From: Corynebacterium deserti GIMN1.010
GTDB lineage: Bacteria > Actinomycetota > Actinomycetes > Mycobacteriales > Mycobacteriaceae
Direction: 5' to 3'
DNA length: 64,000 bases
Assembly (NCBI RefSeq): GCF_001277995.1
Contig: NZ_CP009220.1
Location: forward strand, 372,001 to 436,000
Below, piece by piece: positions 55,830 to 64,000 of this stretch. Position numbers and translations under genes: made by a program. The notes beneath the pieces were generated by a model, which saw only the letters and a program-made list of their open reading frames with translations, ran no database searches and was not told the DNA's origin. The number at the start of each line of letters is the position of its first letter. Position 1 is the first letter of the stretch.

Positions 55830-56801
55830 CTACACCGGCAGCGCCTCACCCCCAACAACCCGGAACGGTTTAAACACCCCATTTTTGCCAGGTCCGATAC
55901 TAAACAGATGTTCTGGATCCATGACGTGGCTGCGGTCGGTGTAGGAAAGCAGGTATTCATCAAATGCAGGCAGAAGCAGTTCGCGCTCTAAGGCACTGGC
56001 AACTTCGGCCTCGGTGACATCGATAGCCCAGGTGGGGATCCACATATCTTCGCCACTCGGACCCTCGACAACCTGGACCTCCCCTGCGGCCGCCACCAAC
56101 GCGATACCCTTCTTCACATCGCGCACCGTCAGTCCTGACCACCACACTAAATCCTTCACGGTGGCGGCACCGCGGGAGTGGAAGTAGCGCCTGGTCATTT
56201 CTTCTAAGGCTGCGTCGCCGGTAAGAGCGAGTGATAGCGGGCAGACGGCGTCGAGTGACACAAAGGAATCTTCACCATTGATGGGCGGTCCCTGGACGAT
56301 ATTGCCCTCGCCGCCGAAGTGTCGCAGGAGGTGTTGGCCGCGATGGTCGCCGGGGTCGACATCGACGGAGCGAAACAGTTCATATGCCTGGGAGCGGGAA
56401 ACGGGGGCGCTTTCGGCGGCGATGGTGAGGGCGTCGCGGGCGCGCGCAACGGAGGCGTCGTCAAGCAATAAGCTGGAGCGGCGCTTTGTTGAAGCGGCAA
56501 GGATGCGTGGGGAACACAGCAGCGTCATCCAGCGGACGTCTTCGGCGGCCAAGATTTGGTGGGTGCCGCGCTGCGTCCAGCTGCGGATGAGCAATGAGTT
56601 ATCGAGCGCAGTTGAAGCGCCGGGGCTGCCCGCGCGCAGGTCAATGGCGGTGAGTGCGGAGCCGCGTTGTTGTGCCTGGCTGGCGAGCATGTGCTTGGCC
56701 ACGCTCACGGAATCAGTGGGTGCGCGAAGTGCGGTGGACGGCGCGAGAAGCTGTGCGATGAGGCGCAGTGCGCGCAGACGGTCCAGGGAAAGTGCAGGCA
56801 T
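55830..56801 (-). CDS. Winged-helix DNA-binding domain protein (HTH_42/YcaQ-like)
   Basis: 323 residues from the ATG at 56801 (MPALSLDRLRALRL); the frame runs 62 codons further upstream over the divergent gene but without family character. Landmarks of the HTH_42 family: LIAQLLAP, the repeated helical HMLASQAQ ... LIRSWTQRGTHQIL, RRYFHSRGAATVKDLVWWSGLT and LLPAFDEYLLSYTDRS. Relatives include the DNA-interstrand-crosslink glycosylases AlkX/YcaQ. The QxQ/QxD active-site motif was not confirmed here, so glycosylase activity is uncertain. Divergent from the DUF445 gene. Confidence 0.75.
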   Translation of the reverse strand: MPALSLDRLRALRLIAQLLAPSTALRAPTDSVSVAKHMLASQAQQRGSALTAIDLRAGSPGASTALDNSLLIRSWTQRGTHQILAAEDVRWMTLLCSPRILAASTKRRSSLLLDDASVARARDALTIAAESAPVSRSQAYELFRSVDVDPGDHRGQHLLRHFGGEGNIVQGPPINGEDSFVSLDAVCPLSLALTGDAALEEMTRRYFHSRGAATVKDLVWWSGLTVRDVKKGIALVAAAGEVQVVEGPSGEDMWIPTWAIDVTEAEVASALERELLLPAFDEYLLSYTDRSHVMDPEHLFSIGPGKNGVFKPFRVVGGEALPV

Positions 56802-56864
56802 GACCCCTAAAATACCCTGATTAATGCGCTTGCCCCTGCCCCCGTGTCTACCCCTGCGTACATA

Positions 56865-58205
56865 ATGGGAGGCATGGGTAAACATGAACTTGCTACAGCC
56901 CTCGATGCACCTGTTTCGTCGAGTAATGCGGTGCCGGGGCCTTCGCCGGATGTGGAGGCGCAGCGCCGTAAAGACCTGCGCAAACATAAGGCGATTGCTA
57001 CGGGTCTGTTGCTTTTCGCGGCGGCTGTTTATTTATTGTGCCGTTATATTGAAACCCGCCCGGGTGACACCGCAGCGTGGGTTGGGTTTGTCCGCGCGGC
57101 GTCTGAGGCCGGCATGATTGGCGGTTTGGCGGACTGGTTTGCCGTGACCGCGCTGTTTAGGCACCCACTCCGCCTGCCCATCCCGCACACCGCCATTATT
57201 CCGCGGAAGAAAGACCAGCTCGGCGGGGCTTTGAGTGGGTTTGTGGGGGAGAATTTCCTCAACGCGCAGTTGATTACGGAAAAAGTCTCGCAGGCGCAGA
57301 TCCCGGAGCGGGTGGGTGAGTGGTTGGCGCAGCCGGACAACGGCGAGAAAGTCTCGCGGGAAGTAGGCAAATTGACTGCCAACATTGTGCGCGCGATTGA
57401 CCCCAAAGACGCCGAAGCCGTGATTAACTCCGCGGTCATCGACAAACTCGCTGAGCCCACCTGGGGGCCACCACTTGGCCGTCTGCTGGAGCAGCTCATT
57501 GCCGAAGGCAAAGCCGAGCCCGTGGTGCAGGAACTTGCGGAATGGTTGCATAAGAAATCGCTCACCTCGGAGCCGCTTATTGATCGCCTCCTCAACGAAC
57601 GCCGCCCCATCTGGGCACCAAAATTCACCGCGCAGCTGGTCAGCAGCAAAGTCTATGACGAGGTAGTCAAATTTACCGAAGCTGTCGCCGACGACCCCGA
57701 GCACGAAGCCCGTCGCTCGCTGCGCCGATTCCTCAACAAACTCGCCCAAGACCTGCAATACGATGCCGGCATGATTACGCGCGTCGAAGAAATCAAACGT
57801 GACGTCATGGGCTCCGGCGCGATCGCGCAAGCCGCGCCCACCATCTGGGCGTCCGCATCAGAATCACTCATCGAGTCCGCCACCGACGAAACCTCAATTC
57901 TGCGCCGCAAAATCGGCGAGGCCGCAACAAGCTGGGGGCAACGTTTGCTTGACGACGCCTCTCTTCGTCAATCCCTCGATACTCGCATCACCGGAGCTGC
58001 CGCATTCCTTGCGGATAACTACGCCCCCGAAGTCACCGGCATCATTTCCGAAACCATTGAACGCTGGGACGCCGAAGAGGCTTCCGAAAAAATCGAGCTC
58101 ATGGTCGGCAAAGACCTCCAATACATCCGACTCAATGGCACAATTGTAGGTGCGCTCGCAGGACTTGCCATTTACACAATTTCTCATCTGCTCTTCGGAG
58201 CCTAA
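56865..58205 (+). CDS. DUF445 family membrane protein
   Basis: About 446 residues. One N-terminal transmembrane helix (ATGLLLFAAAVYLLCRYI), the DUF445 signature AGMIGGLADWFAVTALFRHPL and IPHTAIIPRKKDQLG, a long helical soluble middle (170-400) and a C-terminal membrane helix. Function unknown; such proteins sit at the inner membrane. Starts: a GTG at 56844 and ATGs at 56865 and 56874 are in frame. A TACATAAT just before 56865 looks like a -10 element, so a leaderless start near 56865-56874 is plausible. Four codons separate its stop from the next start. Confidence 0.8.
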   Translation: MGGMGKHELATALDAPVSSSNAVPGPSPDVEAQRRKDLRKHKAIATGLLLFAAAVYLLCRYIETRPGDTAAWVGFVRAASEAGMIGGLADWFAVTALFRHPLRLPIPHTAIIPRKKDQLGGALSGFVGENFLNAQLITEKVSQAQIPERVGEWLAQPDNGEKVSREVGKLTANIVRAIDPKDAEAVINSAVIDKLAEPTWGPPLGRLLEQLIAEGKAEPVVQELAEWLHKKSLTSEPLIDRLLNERRPIWAPKFTAQLVSSKVYDEVVKFTEAVADDPEHEARRSLRRFLNKLAQDLQYDAGMITRVEEIKRDVMGSGAIAQAAPTIWASASESLIESATDETSILRRKIGEAATSWGQRLLDDASLRQSLDTRITGAAAFLADNYAPEVTGIISETIERWDAEEASEKIELMVGKDLQYIRLNGTIVGALAGLAIYTISHLLFGA

Positions 58206-58220
58206 CTAGGAGTGAACAAC

Positions 58221-58667
58221 ATGTCCGACGCCAAAGATGATTCGATCCTGTCCAAGTGGAGCAAAGCAGCCTCCGAACTTGGTGACGCCGCCAGTAAAGT
58301 AGCCAAAAACGTCCGCGAGGAACTCTCCGAAAAAGAGACCCTCAGCAAACTTAAAGCCGAAGCCTCTGAAGCTCGCGACCAAGCAAAGTCCGGCTCCGTC
58401 ATCGACGCCGGTAAGGAATTCGCCAAGGATGCAGGCCACATCTTTAAAGATGTTGCCAACACCGTCCGCGGTGCAGTCTCCGACAATGACAACGACGGCG
58501 TGAAGTCCGCTTTCTCCTCCGCAGTGGAAGCATCCCGCGACAAGTTCGACGACGCCGTGGACAAGCGCGCCGAGAAGCGCGCCGAAAAGCGCACCGCCAA
58601 GAATGATTCTGCAGAACCCGGCGATGACGATATTATTGACGGTGAAGTAATTTCCCCGCAAAATTAA
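58221..58667 (+). CDS. Small charged helical protein of unknown function
   Basis: 148 residues, hydrophilic and rich in Ala, Lys, Glu and Asp, with heptad-like spacing (KWSKAASELGDAASKVAKNVREELSE) and a tail of KRAEKRAEKRTAKN repeats ending in an acidic DDDIIDGEV. No membrane helix or signal. AGGAG at 58208-58212 supports ATG 58221. It follows the DUF445 gene by 15 bases. I recognise this as a conserved corynebacterial hypothetical type but know no function. Confidence 0.75.
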   Translation: MSDAKDDSILSKWSKAASELGDAASKVAKNVREELSEKETLSKLKAEASEARDQAKSGSVIDAGKEFAKDAGHIFKDVANTVRGAVSDNDNDGVKSAFSSAVEASRDKFDDAVDKRAEKRAEKRTAKNDSAEPGDDDIIDGEVISPQN

Positions 58668-58682
58668 GGAAACTGGTTTCCG

Positions 58683-58988
58683 ATGGATTTTTCCATGCTT
58701 AACTACGCCACCACGATGGTTGTCTGGGGCATCTTCGCCATCATCGGTATCTGCGGGTTTGTCGGCGCTTTCCTTGCAGCCACCACCCGCGAAGATGCCT
58801 TTGAGGTGGCCGACCGTCAAAAGAAGATGATCTGGGTGGCAATCCTTATTGCTTCTGGATTCGTCCTCACCGTATTCGGCCCCGCCATCCCGATCCTCCC
58901 GTGGGTTGCCATCATCATGATCGGAATTTACTGGTTTGATGTCCGCCCTCAGATCAAGGGCATCTTGGAAGGCGCCGGCGGCTGGTAA
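58683..58988 (+). CDS. DUF2516 family small membrane protein
   Basis: 101 residues with two to three hydrophobic helices: TTMVVWGIFAIIGICGFVGAFLAA, then IWVAILIASGFVLTVFG and ILPWVAIIMIGIYWFDVRPQI. The WFDVRPQI end is typical of DUF2516 in actinobacteria. Function unknown. It follows the previous gene by 15 bases and is closed by a strong terminator, completing a three-gene unit. Confidence 0.85.
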   Translation: MDFSMLNYATTMVVWGIFAIIGICGFVGAFLAATTREDAFEVADRQKKMIWVAILIASGFVLTVFGPAIPILPWVAIIMIGIYWFDVRPQIKGILEGAGGW

Positions 58989-59007
58989 AGCCCTTCTTGC
59001 CTGGTAG

Positions 59008-59053
59008 AGCCCCTGTTGGGACTGCATATGCGGTCCCAACAGGGGTCTTTTTA
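59008..59053 (+). terminator. Rho-independent terminator
   Basis: AGCCCCTGTTGGGACTGCAT pairs with ATGCGGTCCCAACAGGGGT, followed by CTTTTT. Confidence 0.9.
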
Positions 59054-59097
59054 TGCCCTAATTCACTTGATACGTTAAGTGGCTCCAAATTCACTCA

Positions 59098-59128
59098 GTG
59101 CAATATTGCACCCGGTGTAAGTTTGCAC
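59098..59128. promoter_or_regulatory. Two operator-like palindromes before the TetR gene
   Basis: GTGCAATATTGCAC (59098-59111) is a perfect 14-base palindrome. GTGTAAGTTTGCAC (59115-59128) repeats it imperfectly 17 bases on. They sit 14-44 bases before the TetR start codon, the classic place for autoregulation and control of the downstream exporters. Confidence 0.75.
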
Positions 59129-59141
59129 TAGGTTTACTCCA

Positions 59142-63048
<3,907 letters not shown>

Positions 63049-63062
63049 AGTTTTTCAACGTC

Positions 63063-63117
63063 AAACTGCGGGGACCTCATAGGTATGAATTCCATACCTA
63101 TGAGGTCCCCGCAGTTT
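63063..63117. terminator. Bidirectional terminator between convergent exporter and purU genes
   Basis: Arms of 25 bases at 63063-63087 and 63093-63117 (beginning AAACTGCGGGGACC) pair perfectly around a 5-base loop. An A-rich 5' end and TTTTT 3' end serve both strands. Confidence 0.92.
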
Positions 63118-63157
63118 TTGCTGTCCTCAACCGGTGAGGGTGGCGTCGTAAAGCAAA

Positions 63158-64000
63158 TTAATCAAAAATAACCGTACGGTTGCCATACACCAACACGCGA
63201 TCTTCCAGGTGGAAGCGCAGACCGCGGGCGAGGACCTGCTTCTCAGCATCGCGGCCGAGACGCTGCATCTCAGAAGGAGTGTCCTTATGGGTGACACGGA
63301 TCACGTCCTGCTCGATGATGGGGCCGTCATCAAGATCGGGAGTCGCGTAGTGGCAGGTCGCGCCAATCAGCTTCACGCCGCGGCTATACGCCTGGTGATA
63401 CGGGCGGGCACCCATAAACGACGGCAAGAAGCTGTGATGAATATTAAGCACCCGACCAGCCCACATCTCACACAGGTCAGGAGGGAGAATCTGCATAAAA
63501 CGCGCAAGCACAATCGCATCAGGGTCGTAACCGTTCACAATTTCTGCGACCTGATCAAAAGCCTTGCGCTTACCGACGGCATCTTTCGGAAACGGCACGT
63601 GGAAGAAAGGAACATTGTGATTTTCCGCAATGTACTTCAGGTTGTCATGATTGCCCACGACCGCCACAACTTCCATTGGATAATCATTCTCCGCCACACG
63701 ACCCAACAAATCGTGCAAGCAATGACCCTCCTTGGACACCAACAGCACAGCCTTCTTCACCTGCGCAGTATCAGTAAACTTCCACCGCGCACGAGGACCA
63801 AACTCCTCCGCAAGCGGCGCGAACTCCTCACGAAGCTGCTCAATCGTCACATCAACCGAATCCGCACGAATCGCCTGACGCGTAAAGAACCAATTGGAAT
63901 CCGGATCAGTGAAATACCCGGCCTCAGTGATCCATCCGCCACGCTCCGCAAGGAACGACGACAGCTTGGCCACAATACCCGTGGAGTCGGGGCAGCCGAA
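63158..64000 (-). CDS. purU: Formyltetrahydrofolate deformylase (N-terminus outside window)
   Basis: The frame is open to the window edge; 280 residues are visible. The ACT-type regulatory part (GCPDSTGIVAKLSSFLAERG) is followed by the formyl hydrolase domain: VVGNHDNLKYIAE, the catalytic HHSFLPSFMGARPYHQA and the Asp in TPDLDDGPIIEQD. It hydrolyses 10-formyl-tetrahydrofolate to formate and tetrahydrofolate, feeding PurT or balancing one-carbon pools. The GTG at 63973 is inside the conserved ACT region and is not the true start; roughly 20 residues are probably missing. Confidence 0.95.
   Translation of the reverse strand, partial: FGCPDSTGIVAKLSSFLAERGGWITEAGYFTDPDSNWFFTRQAIRADSVDVTIEQLREEFAPLAEEFGPRARWKFTDTAQVKKAVLLVSKEGHCLHDLLGRVAENDYPMEVVAVVGNHDNLKYIAENHNVPFFHVPFPKDAVGKRKAFDQVAEIVNGYDPDAIVLARFMQILPPDLCEMWAGRVLNIHHSFLPSFMGARPYHQAYSRGVKLIGATCHYATPDLDDGPIIEQDVIRVTHKDTPSEMQRLGRDAEKQVLARGLRFHLEDRVLVYGNRTVIFD

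Overview
The window is a stretch of a Corynebacterium glutamicum-type chromosome. Three things support this: the housekeeping order lpd ... ramB - sdhCAB ... purU, a trehalose corynomycolyl transferase (cmt1), and sites resembling the corynebacterial GlxR, RamB and DtxR operators. No rRNA, tRNA or CRISPR array was seen.

Layout. 1-3.7 kb is core sequence: rmlC (cut by the window edge), rmlB, a nitroreductase and an iron/siderophore-binding lipoprotein behind a DtxR-like box. 3.8-6.8 kb is an AT-rich defence island: a phosphoribosyltransferase-like/winged-helix protein, a highly structured 190-base spacer and a retron-type reverse transcriptase. Together these read as a complete tripartite retron (effector, msr-msd RNA, RT), and it is the most interesting item here. 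The island cuts off a minus-strand gene of which only the C-terminal codons remain at 3703-3815. 6.9-11.6 kb holds an overlapping S9 peptidase / M1 aminopeptidase / MOP-flippase-like cassette. The same three-gene cassette recurs in a more GC-rich form at 26.2-30.8 kb, next to a TspO-like gene.

11.6-25 kb is a patchwork. It has a decaying array of small secreted paralogues (two intact, two broken, one C-terminal stub), a GC-rich large-subunit catalase next to an IS3 scrap, an excalibur-domain protein, a FUSC protein, an internally deleted IS110 element, a secreted protein, cmt1, an intact IS630-like element and a 36-codon small ORF. 31-43.4 kb is a surface-polysaccharide locus: a NeuD/PglD-like acetyltransferase, a PglC-like initiating sugar transferase, then an overlapping minus-strand operon of glycosyltransferase, Wzy-like polymerase, glycosyltransferase, pyruvyl transferase and Wzx-like flippase. 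An insertion-sequence pile-up at 32.6-37.1 kb (IS3, IS3 inside an IS21 istB, two IS5 remnants) splits it. A complete IS5 at 43.5-44.4 kb lies just upstream of the operon, and a 315-base direct repeat of IS5 brackets the operon.

44.7-64 kb is mostly core: lpd, a YbaK-type deacylase, a membrane-anchored calcium-repeat protein with a nuclease-like C-terminus interrupted by one amber codon, ramB, sdhCAB with a rich regulatory region, a second iron-binding lipoprotein that looks internally shortened, a winged-helix protein, a DUF445 protein, two small proteins, a TetR regulator with two operator-like palindromes, two tandem DHA2 multidrug exporters, and purU (cut by the right edge).

Genes that work together: rmlB and rmlC in dTDP-rhamnose synthesis; the retron trio; the polysaccharide operon; RamB and GlxR sites linking ramB and sdhCAB to carbon metabolism, with a DtxR-like box linking sdh and both lipoproteins to iron; and the TetR-MFS-MFS operon.
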